A DNA stretch of 64,000 nt, taken from contig CM041465.1 of NCBI GenBank assembly GCA_023213395.1, positions 135,229,741 to 135,293,740 on the forward strand. The letters are read 5' to 3'. The position numbers and the translations under genes were made by a program. This DNA comes from Cycas panzhihuaensis. Its lineage: Eukaryota; Cycadophyta. The notes under the pieces were generated by a model. The model ran no database searches, was not told the origin of the DNA, and was given only the letters and a program-made list of their open reading frames with translations. Below are positions 49,425 to 61,818 of the stretch, one piece after another (position 1 is the stretch's first letter; each line of letters begins with the position of its first letter).

Positions 49425-49760
49425 ACCCTCTATCGGGGCCTATAAAAATCATGAGGATTTATCATTTTGGGCTAAGTATATTGTGGATTTTCTACCCTTG
49501 CATAAAGAACTTTAGTTAAGTATGTTGAACCGAGCCTTAGATAGAACTCAGTTATAGAGTTGTGCTTCCATATACCTTCAAGTATATAGGAGAACCCTTA
49601 TATGTTCTCTCTCTATCCTAACATAGGAAACCCTTTGGCCATTTATCTTCTATGGTGCATGGGTTAGTGGTTAGCACTTGAAAGTTACTTTACACGAGTA
49701 CCTCTGTATAACTATAGACCTTATAAAGGCAGTCTTTCCCTTGTAGGTAGTGCCTTGAGA
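49425..49760 (+). repeat. Leader segment shared with 41,893-42,200
   Basis: Both contain TTATCATTTTGGGCTAAG-type wording, GCCTTAGA(C/T)AGAACTCA, GTATATAGGAG, ATAGGAAACC(C/T)TTTG and AGTGGTTAGC in the same order and spacing. This shows related retrotransposon leaders. Confidence 0.85.
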
Positions 49761-50410
49761 TATTTAGTCAAGTTACAATAATGATAGAGAAGTTTATTAT
49801 AGGCCATGTAGAATCAAACACTTTCTTGTTAGTGTCTGGGAGGCTTCTCCTAAAAAAAAATCTAAGCCTACAACACAACTATTAGCCATCTGGTTACTAC
49901 AAGCATAGAACTAGAAAGAAAAGGCTATGACTTTTATTAATATTGATCAGATTCATAAATAACCTAAACAATTAAATTCACCGTAAAAAAAATAAAAATT
50001 ATGGCAAAAAAATTACCAATTAAAATTTATACATCTCATTTAATCAGCATATTGCACTGATCATTTTACACTAGGTTAGTTTCTACAGTTAGTTTTTAGG
50101 TATAATGGCACCTAGGTTGTTGATGGGCCCCACCACTCAAATTTCACCCTTAAAACTCATCTATCCTATTTTGATGAGCTCTCCATTCTTGTCTAAGTGG
50201 ATTAGGTATCTTTCTTATATAAACTTTGGGGTCAATAGGCTATAGAAACTTGAAGTACACTCACTTTCCCCTTCTCCCTTCTTTACCCCATCTATCTTTT
50301 ATAACAACTTCCTATTTCTTAAATCTCGTTCTCTCTTGCTCTTTCCCAGTTCATATTTTTCTTTTCTTTTTACTTATTCCTACTTCTTTAAATCTATTAT
50401 GTATTCCTAA

Positions 50411-51900
50411 TGGCACCTACAGAAGGAGGAAAGATTATTGAACTGGAGGAGGAATTGGAGTCTTTCAAATAAGACATTAGGACTTAAATAGCTAGCCTTT
50501 TGACAAAAGTAAATATTTCTAGCCTTCCCACAAAAATAGATATTTTAGATATGATTGCCTAAATGTTACAAATATAGTCCTATAGTATAAGGATATCAAA
50601 CATGAAAAATAATGCTCCTCCTCCTTTTTGAGGAAGTAATCCACCCCAAGAAGGTCACCCACCAAGGCAACTACCCTTCTACCATAAGATCAACATCCCT
50701 ACTTTTGATCTGAATCTAAATAGAGAGAGCACTAGTAGCAAGATTAATATATTGGAATCCTACTTCATGCTCAACCAAATGTCTAAAGAAGATCAACTCC
50801 TGTATGCCTAAATCCACATGGATGGAAGAACCTATCATTGGTTCAGTTAGTGGAAATAAGAATTCCCCTCTAATCAAATGTGGTCATACTTCACAAGCTA
50901 TTACTTTGAATAGTATGAGGACACATGGAGTCAATTCTTCTTCACTTAACCCATATGACTTAAATAAATAACAACTATAGAGGCTTTCATTGATGAATTC
51001 CAAGCCTTGTATAATCATTCTCCATAAAGTCAAAGCTTGGACAAATAGACCATGATCGATATTTATGTGGCTAGACACCAAGATCATATCCAGATACAAC
51101 TCAAGATAATGGCTATACACTCCCTCAAGGAATCCTTCAAACAGACTTAAGTAGTAGACATTGAATTTATATGTAATAAACCTCCAACCACTTGAAAGGA
51201 TAATCCCTAGTTTTCACGACCCTGATAGGCAGACTTTTAGTGACCACAACCTTAATTTAAAGATGTCATCCATCCATAGTTTGACTTACCATGTCCTAGA
51301 CCATAATAAGATGATCCAACTCACTCGATGATAGATTGACAGATAGAAGACCCCTTAACTAAATGGGTTTAAATCTCTTAAGAAGAAGCACACCATTGAC
51401 TAGAGATTGACCTTTATATATAATGTGTAGAAAAGTAGACTCCTGGACTTGGCCACATCTATAAGGCATGGCGTATGGTCTTTTCTATTGACCCCATGTC
51501 CCCCAAAGAATTCTCAGATTTTTACTTTGAGCATGAGGTTGATGATGAAATCTAAGAAGATCCCATTGTAGACCCTCATCCTAAAGTTTCCTTATCAACA
51601 ATTGCCTCCACTTCTTACCTTGGACCCCTATGAGTTAAGGGCATTCTTTATAAGTCTCCAATGTCAATTCTAATTGACAATGGTACATCACTCAATTTAT
51701 TGATATCTCCTTAGCCTGAGAACTTAATCTCTATATAGTCCCAAAGATTGGCTTCACCTGCTCCTTGCTAGGATACTAGAAGCTCCACTATATTAGTATT
51801 ATTAAAAGCTTAGAGGTCTAGATCGACACTTATCTTTTGGTCTCAAACTTCTATTCATTGTCTATTAGAGGGTCTAATGCTATATTGGGGATCTAGTAGC
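50411..51900 (+). pseudogene. Gypsy gag and protease start, truncated
   Basis: MAPTEGGKIIELEEELESFK starts a coiled-coil-like N-terminus. The capsid core is broken by stops: FYHKINIPTFDLNLNRESTS, then KINILESYFMLNQMSKEDQL, HMDGRTYHWF, and TTIEAFIDEFQALYNHSP. The protease block at about 51,640-51,720 reads VKGILYKSPMSILIDNGTSL followed by NLL, with the DSG triad as DNG. Sequence similarity stops near 51,900 with no RT, so the element is truncated or interrupted by the AT-rich segment that follows. Confidence 0.7.
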
Positions 51901-54900
51901 TACAAACCTTAGGGGCTTATAGCACAAACTTATAACATGTAATAATCTATATTATATTATATAATATTATATCAAGCATTATGTATCATCACTTGTAACC
52001 TATAACTATGTTTATGTATTAAGCTTGCCTCCTATAAGTAATAGTCTATAAAACATATAATTATTAACTTATAAAACCTATAATTAAATGCATTTAGTTA
52101 TATGTAATAATCAATGACTAATTATAAACATCCAACCTGTAAATATAAACTAATTATTATCCATCAAAATCAACTAATATATGAAGTGTTTTCTTAAACA
52201 TCTTTATATCTTCACTTATAAAGGTAATATTGATCATCTGTTAATCAATCATCAATAATCTCAAAAATTAAAATTATTAATGTCCATATAAAATAATAAC
52301 CATCTACTAAAATACATGGGTAATCAACTACTATAATTACTAGTCTTATAGGAAATACTTCTTGTATGTGGTTTATCAATAAACTAGAGTAGTATAAAAT
52401 CTCTTACCTCTTGTATACAAGACTAATAAAATAATTTCTGTGTTGTATAAAAGTAGTATCATTTATCTTACTTCTTATGTATGAGCAAATAACTTGTGTA
52501 CTACCTCTATTGATGCTTTTACACACATCTTCTATAACTTTCTTTTGGAAACTATTAATAAGAACAACATCATCAAATCATCAAAACACATTAACTATGG
52601 GAATAAGCTTAACTACCTAACTAAAATAAATTAATTATAACAAGGTAATATAAAAAATGTATTTTTATACCTCTTATTATATATAGTGAGTTAGATTTCT
52701 CATTGACAAACACTTATCTACTATATCAATTAGATAACTCAACAACTAAATTTGGTGCTAAGTAATCAATGTATGAGACTTTTTCTCTTTATCTCATAAA
52801 ATAGGTGGTAAACTCTCATCAATAACCTATCTCTCCATCAACTAATCATATTGGACCCTTTATCAAGATATTAAGTGGTGTCATCATTCATCAAAATAAG
52901 TTTCATAAATCATTCATTCAAAATCAACTACCTAAATAAATTAGATGATCTATCATTTAACTAGTGTTATACACCACTAAACTAAATGAGTAAATTTTAA
53001 GGGGGATTTTAAAGTCCAATATATCAAGAATATTCCACATCATTATCACGTTAAATATATCCCACTTTATATATTTTTTATCTGTTACTAACCTTTAAAT
53101 GTCATAAATGAGCCTTAAATATCTTTATTTTAAATGAAACTTCTTTTTTTATTTATTACCTATTGTTAATAATATTATCATCATTTTTGAAACTTTTGAA
53201 AACATCAAAATATATGAAATGTTTTCTAAAAAAGGTCAAAAATGTTTCTTTTATGAGATAATAATATTTTGATGAACTTTACCCATTAATATATCTAATA
53301 TTTGATCTCTAAAATATGCCTTATGACTATTCATTTTGATTGTTTTAAAATTCTTTTTCCAACACAGCTAACAGGACAAAAAATAGATACTCTAGTGAAA
53401 AATTATAATAAAAAATATGATAGTATGCTATAAAAAAGTGTGATATCCTTAAGAAATATATTTAGCCCCTTTTGGCTAAGGTCATTGATCATGTATTGAC
53501 TCCATGTGACCATTCACTAAAGAGTAAGGGGGCTTTTTGGATTTTAAAATTCTATCCAATTTAGTTAATTCTAGTCTTGTAATTACAAAAAAAATTAAAT
53601 CCAATTTGTATTTTTTGGACTCCATGGAACTTAAACCATTATCAAATTTAACTAAAAGTATAAAACCAAATATAAATTTTTTTACTCTAATGAAAAATCT
53701 ACACGTCTGATTTCTTCTAGATTAGGTGATTTCTCTTCAGCAACTTGATTTTACGGCATCGAGCCATATATGGCTGTGGCTATGGCAAATATCCTTCTAT
53801 GTGTATACATTAGGCAGAGCTAGTGAAGTGAATCCATGTATTATAATTTTAGACAAGTAAATGCATGGGCTATAGGTGGTGATTCAATACTACTTCTTTA
53901 ATCATTTTGTGTGGTAACATGGTATCATTTGGCTTAGGAAGTTTATGTTTGTGGTGTGACTAACCAAGGGAATATTTCTAGTGTGAATGATCCATGGGTA
54001 TGTGGTATTCCTCCTTTGTGCATGGGTGACTTCTATTATGACTTTGATTGTAGATCTATCATGGCTCTTCTATGAATGCTTCCATGGGCATCTGCATCTC
54101 TATATGTGGACGATCAATTATATTCTTCATGGGTAGTGCTCTATGGTGGTGTTATGAAACAACCTTGGCTATGATTCTCTAACATTCCTTAAAATTACTT
54201 ATGATGATGTGGGGTTTATGGATGATTGCATAAGTCTACTACATTCATATGCCACATCTCTAATTAGCTATCCACTTGTGTTGCTAAGTAGAGTAACTTT
54301 GGAAATACATTGCCTTTAACCCTCTCCAGCATGATGCTCAATTTTAATGATTCTAAAGTAAATTTCAAGCCCATTAAAAATGTTTCATGGGTAGTGTTAT
54401 TCCTGGGTAGATTTGAAGTCTACCTAAGAAACACTTGTATACTTCTTCTAAAGGTGGGCTCACTTCTTGTCTATTTAATTTACATCCTCTCTTTAAATAT
54501 ATATTTCCATTTTCTCTTATATCAGGCTATCCATTTTTATTTTTATCACCTAAATCCTCACTCCAAACATTCTCTTAATGTTTGTCATAAGTATTGTGAT
54601 TATATTATACAACCATGCTTATGATTCCTAGAAGTATGTTTGTTATTTTTGGAGGAAGTGGTATATTAAAAGGCATAGAAGTAAATCTTATAAAATAGGC
54701 AACAATCTATACAAGAGGCTATTAATTACCATAACACCTTAATCATAATTATTTACCCATTATCAATAAATGCTTATAAATGCATCAATATGCTACTTAA
54801 TATGCACTTATATACTACAAAAATTCTTTCAAATCTTAATTATTACCATTAATTTTATATGGTTGAAACCTCATTTCTCTTTAAACTATTCATTAATAAT

Positions 54901-55668
54901 ATTCTCTTAACTTCCCCTTTTCATCGAGTGCTTCATATGTTATCATAATGCCATAATAATAAAATCAAATCCACGCTTATTATAATTCAACATGTGTTAT
55001 ATACCTTTAAATTCTCTATCAAATACCTATCATTTTTTGTTACTTTTTATCATCATATAAATCTATTATTTGTTTCATATACTAACTAGGTACTAGCTAC
55101 CATTTTTCTCTCACGGGATGATCAATCTTGCTTGGGCTATTATACTCTTATAAATAATTTGTTGCTACTAATTATAAGACTTGGTGAGGTGTCTACTCTT
55201 ATAAAATCTCTATCACTTTTATAGGTAGATGACGCATATAAGTAAACACAACTGACAATAATTTACTCTCACATATTTATCACTCACTAGATTTGATTCA
55301 TACACCTACATGTTCATGAATATGTGTATATAATATGTTTAAATAATGTCCATATAAATTAATATATCATTAGTTTTTCTATTTCTTCATGTGACTTTGT
55401 CTCATTTATATGTAGCTTCAATCACTTCTTCATCTAGCCCTTGAATTTCATTCATATGTTATTGGCATAACTAGCATATTTATCTTTCTTGGTTCATCAA
55501 ATATACCTTTTAATTGGCTCTTATATTGGCTCCTATATTGGATCTATTACTGGCTCTGTAACTGACTCTGTCATTGGTATATTGGTTCATTAATCTAGCA
55601 TGTATAAGCTTTCTATGTACTTGCATAAGATCTTTTATAATATAGCTTTGATAAACTTATAACCATAA
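51901..55668. other. AT-rich region, presumed interior of a minus-strand LTR element
   Basis: No coding domain was recognised on either strand, although a PBS and LTR bound it on the right. The stretch 53,930-54,290 is less AT-biased and repeats CATGGG several times. At 55,510-55,590 a short motif (TTGGCTCTTATATTGGCTCC, then TTGGAT, ACTGGCTCTG) recurs. A 104-codon frame (54,310-54,624) is hydrophobic and looks accidental. Confidence 0.4.
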
Positions 55669-55679
55669 CTTTAATACCA
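55669..55679 (-). promoter_or_regulatory. Degenerate primer-binding site
   Basis: On the minus strand TGGTATTAAAG directly follows the LTR end CTAACA; it is two changes from TGGTATCAGAG. Confidence 0.5.
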
Positions 55680-56165
55680 TGTTAGAATTTAGAATTGATG
55701 TTTAATATCATATTGTGATGTAGTGAGTATATGCAATGAAAATATAACAAACATGTATGAATAATATATTATCTTATGAGGAATGTACACATATAAAGTA
55801 ATAAACATAAATTATAAGATAGATCAAGCATTCACCACATAAGAGATGACTGATTTATACATAAAATATTTAGTGTGGGAAAAACCATGAGAGATGGTGG
55901 GGTTTAGAGCTCCTTTTAGATATTATAATGAATACATATCTAGGTCAAAGACCTTTATCTCTCAAGTTCTCAAGTAGTGTGTGTATATATTTATATAAAT
56001 AGTCACCTCATGGGTAACTTATTATTTTTTTGAGCCTTTGCATCATCCAATAGTATTTGTACATGGATATATATGCATTTCACATCTTTCAATGTCTTTA
56101 GTAAGTGAAATTTTATTCACAACATTAAACATTAGATATATGAATAATATTCATATATTTCAACA
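55680..56165 (-). repeat. Orphan LTR (TGTTAG...TTCAACA)
   Basis: 486 bp with TG...CA ends and short inverted termini (TGTT/AACA). A self-complementary TATATTTATATAAATA near 55,986-56,001 supplies TATA boxes on either strand. The PBS on its left places the element interior on the minus strand to the left; its partner LTR was not found. Confidence 0.6.
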
Positions 56166-56769
56166 ATAAAATCAATCTAACTATTAAAGCATCCTCAAAA
56201 GGACCAAATAATACTAAAAAAGTCAAAGTGTGAGGGGATTGATTGGGTATATATGCATAAAATACCATCTCTTCTATGCACCCATCTTATACAATTAATC
56301 CCCCTAAAGCTAGATTAACTTACCCTAACCCCGATTCCTAAACAACCCTAAATGCCAAACTCAATCTAGAAGAAAAAGGAAGGGACTGTTTTAATTAACT
56401 ATGCATTTCTTTAGATAATGACTATGTCTCTTGCCTTTTATTTATTGCTAAGTTTTAGCTACTTGACTATATGGTAGTATAGAGGTTGTTTGGCATTATG
56501 AGTGATTGAAATCATACTGATTATACTTGTGCTTGACTTATACTACCAATGATTAAAAGATCATTATAGTGTTTAATGAATTAAGGCCCATTTGAAGTGC
56601 TCATAATTCATTCATTGTATTAATTTGGTTGCTGAATTCATGACATTAATTTCTCTTTAATTGTCCCTCTAATGACTTAATTGGTTTTTTTTTGGATCAA
56701 ATTATTGTTTCATGATACCTTTACCCTTTGGAATTTTTAAATTTTAGCAAAAAAAATCTTTATTTCTAC
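56166..56769. other. Unclassified sequence
   Basis: AT-rich, no coding similarity seen. Confidence 0.4.
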
Positions 56770-57060
56770 TAAAAAATATTCATCATATTTTTTTATAATA
56801 TTTACTATATTTTTCATAATATTTGTCATATTTTTGGTAATATTTATCACGGCTTTTTTAACATTTATTAAAATTTTTCCAATTGTTATCATGTTTTTTT
56901 TCTATTTATCATGTTTTTTATTATTTGTCATATTTTTTATTGATTGTCACATTTTTCAAAGCATTTGTAATATTTTTTATTGTTTATCATATTTTTTACA
57001 CCATTAGTCATGTTTTTTGTAACATTTATTATATTTTTCACTATTAATCGTGCTTTTCAT
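56770..57060 (+). repeat. Degenerate T-rich minisatellite (about 20-24 bp)
   Basis: Units of the form ATTTGTCATATTTTTTATT recur about thirteen times with variable spacing and substitutions (TTATCATGTTTTTT, TTGTCACATTTTTC, TTAGTCATGTTTTTTG). It lies about 130 bp upstream of a TATA box at 57,189-57,196. Confidence 0.8.
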
Positions 57061-57188
57061 CTTTCTGCCTACAAAAAAGAATTTATGAATAGTGAGCCAC
57101 CATTTTCGCCATGAGGATTTCTTCCTTATGGGTGCTCATTGCTCCTCTTCCCCCTAATTTTGCTACTAGTTTGTCCATAATTTCTTTC

Positions 57189-57196
57189 TATAAATA
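57189..57196 (+). promoter_or_regulatory. TATA box
   Basis: TCTATAAATAGGG is a strong consensus TATA box, followed by a pyrimidine-rich leader-like stretch (about 57,480-57,600). It probably marks an LTR promoter, because no gene follows. Confidence 0.4.
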
Positions 57197-57199
57197 GGG

Positions 57200-58854
57200 T
57201 ATCATTCTTTAAAGTGATCAAGTAGAAGAAAATGGAGTTTGAGAATCAAGCATTAAAGTTCATAGCTTTGAGCTAATTTCATGTTAAATCTTGTGTAGAA
57301 TTTTAATTTTATTCTTGAAAGTCTATATTCAAGCCTAAGCTTGAGGAGATTTTGAGGAAGAGATTAATTAATATTATCAAACTTCCTTAGGTTCTGAAGT
57401 AGCGTCGAAGTTAGAAGAAGGCTTTCTCTTTCAACTTTGCACTTCTTCCAAGCCTAAGCAAGCTTTAGGAAGTTTATGTTGAAGCATTTCCTTCTTTGTT
57501 CTCTCCTTCTTATCTTCATATTCTTCCATTCTCCTATTCTTACTCTTTTTCTTCTTAAGATTTCTCCCTCCTTTCTTCTTCATTACCCTCTTCCTTCTTT
57601 CAACTAGATTGAAAGACTAATTTAGGAGTATATTATGGGCCAAGGACCCTGATATGAGGTACTTTTCCCCTTCTACAAGTTGTTCTTCTCAAGTAAGTTT
57701 CTCGTCATTTGAGTCATTTCCCTTTGTGCTTGCTCATATTTGAAATAAGATAGTAAAAAGAAAAGGATAGATTTATTTTTAGTTTTATTTTTATCAAGTT
57801 GCCATAGAGTCTTTCTTTAGTTTTTAATAGTTAGAATGTTTTTTTTCCTCTTTTAAGTTCTTAATGAAAAAACAGGTTATCATTTGAAGGCCTTCATAGG
57901 CTACATCATTAAGTCATCTTCTTTAGTCCTTTTTTGCTCTCATAGCAAATTTCTTTTTATAGATATTTCTTTGAGTGCTCTTAACTTGTTTGTTAAGTTC
58001 TTTTTAGGTTAAATTATCCCTTATTGCTTCTAAGTTCATTCACTATTCAAAGGTGCTTATAACAAATTCTTGCTAGGTTAGTCATCTCATCATTTTCTTA
58101 CAAATATCTTAAGTTTTTTTTATATGAAACAAAGAAAGGAAAACCCTAGCTAGGATAATTATAAGTACAATAAAAGAATCCTTTTAATTTCTCTATGTTT
58201 TACTTTATTCCCTTTTCAAAAGAAGAAAAGAAAAAGTGCATTGTTATTACATTAGGTTGCATTCACATCATAATAAAAAGAGTAATTATAGTTGCATCTG
58301 TAAATTAAAGAGCACTTAGCCTATATTAGGGTATACACTCAAATTACATTAGGCTTAAATTACTTTGCTTTATATTTTGACTATCTGCCCATGCAAATAC
58401 AAAGTTACATATAAATTTATATTTGGGATTGCTTACTTGTTGGTCCCCCTAGGATAGGCTCACTTATATTTGTTAGTACCTCATTTATTGACTTGGTAGT
58501 GATACCCCCAATATATCAACCCTAATATAATTTCTTTCAGGAATTCTTTTACACTTGGTCAAAAAACTAAAATATAGAGCACAAATGGAGCATAAATGGA
58601 CACAAAAATAGGCACCAAAAGTTTTCACCAAATGGGCGACAATAATTTCTCATTCAAAAAACTAGCTTCTTTCATATCCATAAGGCCATAAATAAGAAAA
58701 ATGGCCATTTAGTCAATGAATCTTATTGAAGAGGTATTTGACCTTTATTTTTATTGGTAGTCCCAAGTGGCCCATGTACACATTTTAATAGCTAATATTA
58801 ACATCCACCTTTTACTAGCAAAAAGTACCTTCATAAGGGTTCTACCAACCATTA
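57200..58854. other. Unclassified, partly LTR-like sequence
   Basis: CT-rich from 57,480 to 57,600 and otherwise AT-rich. The right end, just before 58,870, should be the 3' LTR of the minus-strand gypsy element that follows. Its LTR length is unknown because the 5' copy is not visible. Confidence 0.4.
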
Positions 58855-58869
58855 GCAATTATGTAATAA

Positions 58870-61552
58870 GTCCCCTCCCTTAAGACATTGATTCCTCGTA
58901 GCATAATAGATATGGATATTACTTGGTGAATTCATCTGGTTCCCATATTACTTCCTCCAATATGCTGACAGTCCATTACAATGTATGGTTTAGAGGAACT
59001 GTTAACAGTTATTCTTCAATGAGAATTAGGAGAGTGGTCTATGGGACAATGGACTTAATAAGGAACTTTTAAAGGCACGAGACATGGAAGATGTTATGGA
59101 TTTTGGTGTCATAAAGGAGTTCAAGGGCATATGCATCTTCCCCAATACATTGGCTAACCTTGTAAGGACTATATTAACAAGGACTAAGTTTATGATTTTA
59201 TGCTATAATAAAGTGACTATTGCTTATGGGGTTGGAGGTGAACAAAGACCATATCACCAATGGAAAAGGCTTGATCAGAGCAGTGGCAATCGGTAAATTA
59301 CTTCAAATGTTTCTAAGCCATAGCCAAATTTTGTTTGACTGTGTTTAGGATTTGTTCTATGTTTGCAATTTTTGTTGTACTAAGGCTATATACAAGTTAG
59401 TGGCCAATGTATAGTGCGATGGTAGGGGATAACCATAAGAGGCCATGAATAAGGACATGCCAATTATAGAGTAATGGGAAGAGTTATACCAATATTCCAC
59501 TAAAGCTAGCAAGGAGGTCCATCATTTTTGGTATTTAGATGTAAAACAATAGAGATATATCTCTAAGGTTTGATTGAGGACCTCAAATTAACCATCTATC
59601 TAGGAGTGGTATGAGGAACTCATGTTAAAGGTGGTGCCAACTACATGAAAGAGTTCATACCAAAAGAAATATATAAATTTAGGATCCTAATTAGAGAGTA
59701 TAATGGATAGAAACTCATAGAGGCAAAAAATAAATTGGATGTAGAGGTTAGCCAGGTGGGGGGCTTGGTAGGATATGTGGACTGGTAGAAAGTACGCATA
59801 TTTTGTTAGTCGACTAATGATTACCCAAATGGAGTCATTCCCAATTAAGGGTGGAAGACTTGTGATGAAGTCCATCGTAATATCTTGCCATTTACCTTGC
59901 GGGATTTGAAGGGGTTAGAGGAGCCTAGGTTGAGCCTTCATGTTTATCTTATTGTATTGGTATATGCCATATTTTGCTATGAAGGTTAGTATAGAAGATT
60001 TCATTTAAGGCTAGTAGAAGTCAAAGTAGATACAACGATAGTTTTTTTCAAAACCTGAGTGACCTCCAAAAGAGGTGGTATGGTACTCGATCAAGATATC
60101 AAGAATAAAGGGGGAGGATGGATGGACAAATATTCTAATTTTGTAGAGATGGCGGGTGTTATGCAAGGTCCAATCCTTCTTAGTGAGAATTTTTTAGGAC
60201 TACTTATTGAAATCAAGTTAGGATTAGTTGTCATCAACTAATTCTTAGAGCCGCATAGGTTGAGAGGAAGAGATGACTTATAAGATGGGCTCATAGGGGT
60301 CCAAAGGGAGAAGAAAGAGCATTGACTATAATATTTTCTTTACCATTTTTGTAAGATATAATGAAGTCAAACACTTAGAGGTGATCAACCCACTTTACTT
60401 GCTCTTCATAAAGAACAAGTGGTCAGTTAAAATAGTGAATTTAAATCCTAGTAAATATTGACACTACTTATCAACTGCATGGAGGATACCCTTCATTTCT
60501 TTTTGGTAAGTTGAAAGTTGAAATTCATGGTCTTTTAGTTTTTGAATTTCAAAGGCAATTAGATGAAAATCTTACATGAGAATAACTCCTAAGCCTACGT
60601 CAAACACATCACATTCAAGTTGGAATAGTTTAGAAAAGTTTGGAGTGGTCAATATAAGGGTGGTGGACACGAGAAATTTTAGATAGTTGAAGGCATCATT
60701 GGCATTAGGGGACTAATAAAAGGAATCCTTGTGAAGAAAATTAGTTAGGGGTGTGGTAATAGAAGCATAATTTTTAATGAATTGTTAATAAAAGCCTATG
60801 AGTCTAAGGAAATCTCATAGTTGAGTAAGAGTCTTAGGGGTGGGCCATGTGATGATGGCTGAAAGTTTATCAGGGTCCACTCGAACACCTTTTACCAAGA
60901 TGATATAGCCTAGATATTGGAGTTTAATCTTCCTAAATTCACACTTATTCAGTTTAACATAGAGTTTATAATTAGGAGAGAAGTTGAAGGCTAATTTCCA
61001 GATGCTTTAGATGGGCAGACATATAGGAACTATAGATAAGGATATTATCAAAAAAGACAATCATAAACTTACAAAGGTGGCAACCCAAGATCATGTTCAT
61101 TAGACCTTGAAATATAGTCAGGGTATTTTACAATATGATGGGTATAAGCTAAAATTTAAAATACCCATGGTGTATTCAAAAAGTAATTTCATGATGATCT
61201 TTAGGAATAATAGGGATCTGATAGTAACCTGATTGAAGGTCTAATTTAGAAAAGATATTGGCCTCATAAATTTCATCCAACATATCATTAATGTGAGGAG
61301 TAGAAAATTTATTTTTAATCATGAGTTTGTTAAACTCTCGATAATTGACATAGAGGCTAAACAAGCCATCCTTTTTTCAGACAAGCATGATGGGAGTTGC
61401 ATAAAGGTTTTTATTGTGTTGGATTATTTCCATATCCATAAATTTTGTTATGATTCTTTTGATTTTATTTTTCTAAAAGTAGGAGTTATGATACAATCAT
61501 AGGTTAATGGGGTTATGGGGGTTTTAAAGCTCGATGGTGTGGTGGAAACCTT
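58870..61552 (-). pseudogene. Old Ty3/gypsy pol (element A), split by element B
   Basis: Reading the minus strand: RT starts with HHTIEL (61,545) and has NLYATPIMLV, then DGLFSLYVNYREFNKLMI, and FSKLDLQSGYYQI in the frame at 61,364-61,176. RNase H is faint (about 60,900-60,330). Integrase has HTTSFGGHSGFEKNYR near 60,080, MDFITSLPPLIGNDSIWVII (59,875) and RLTKYAYFLPV. The C-terminal part is SIGDMVFVHLQPHKQ (59,265), IHNIFHVSC and VIWEPDEFT, a chromodomain-like tail. AAGGGAGGGGACTTAT (about 58,869-58,884) is the polypurine tract. There are many stops throughout. Gag and protease must lie beyond element B, right of the window. Confidence 0.85.
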
Positions 61553-61807
61553 TGTTACGACCCTTGTTCGTAACCAGGCCCAATCGTTAATTTACCCAAA
61601 AGAGTACACATGTGAGCATAAGAATACTTGATTTGATAAATAGTCAAAGACTGTATTTGATTGATAAAAGTTGAATTGATGTTCAGATTACATTTTGGGA
61701 CCAATTTTATATGCATATTGGGCCCTTTTACAAAAGGTTATGTCCTTTTAATAGCACCTATTCATTTAATAATTAATTAATTAATCTTTTTAAGGAGGCT
61801 CATAACA
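61553..61807 (-). repeat. 3' LTR of gypsy element B
   Basis: 255 bp, TGTTACGACCC...GGCTCATAACA, with TGTTA/TAACA inverted ends. A minus-strand TATAAAA is at 61,705-61,711. GAGAGAGGAAT upstream on the minus strand (about 61,808-61,822) is the polypurine tract. It abuts the RT frame of element A at 61,552, which marks the insertion point. Confidence 0.8.
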
Positions 61808-61818
61808 ATTCCTCTCTC

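Noticed and set aside
54310-54624. Hydrophobic 104-codon frame
   Set aside because: AT-rich codons (Leu, Ile, Tyr, Phe), no domain and no supporting signals; likely chance.
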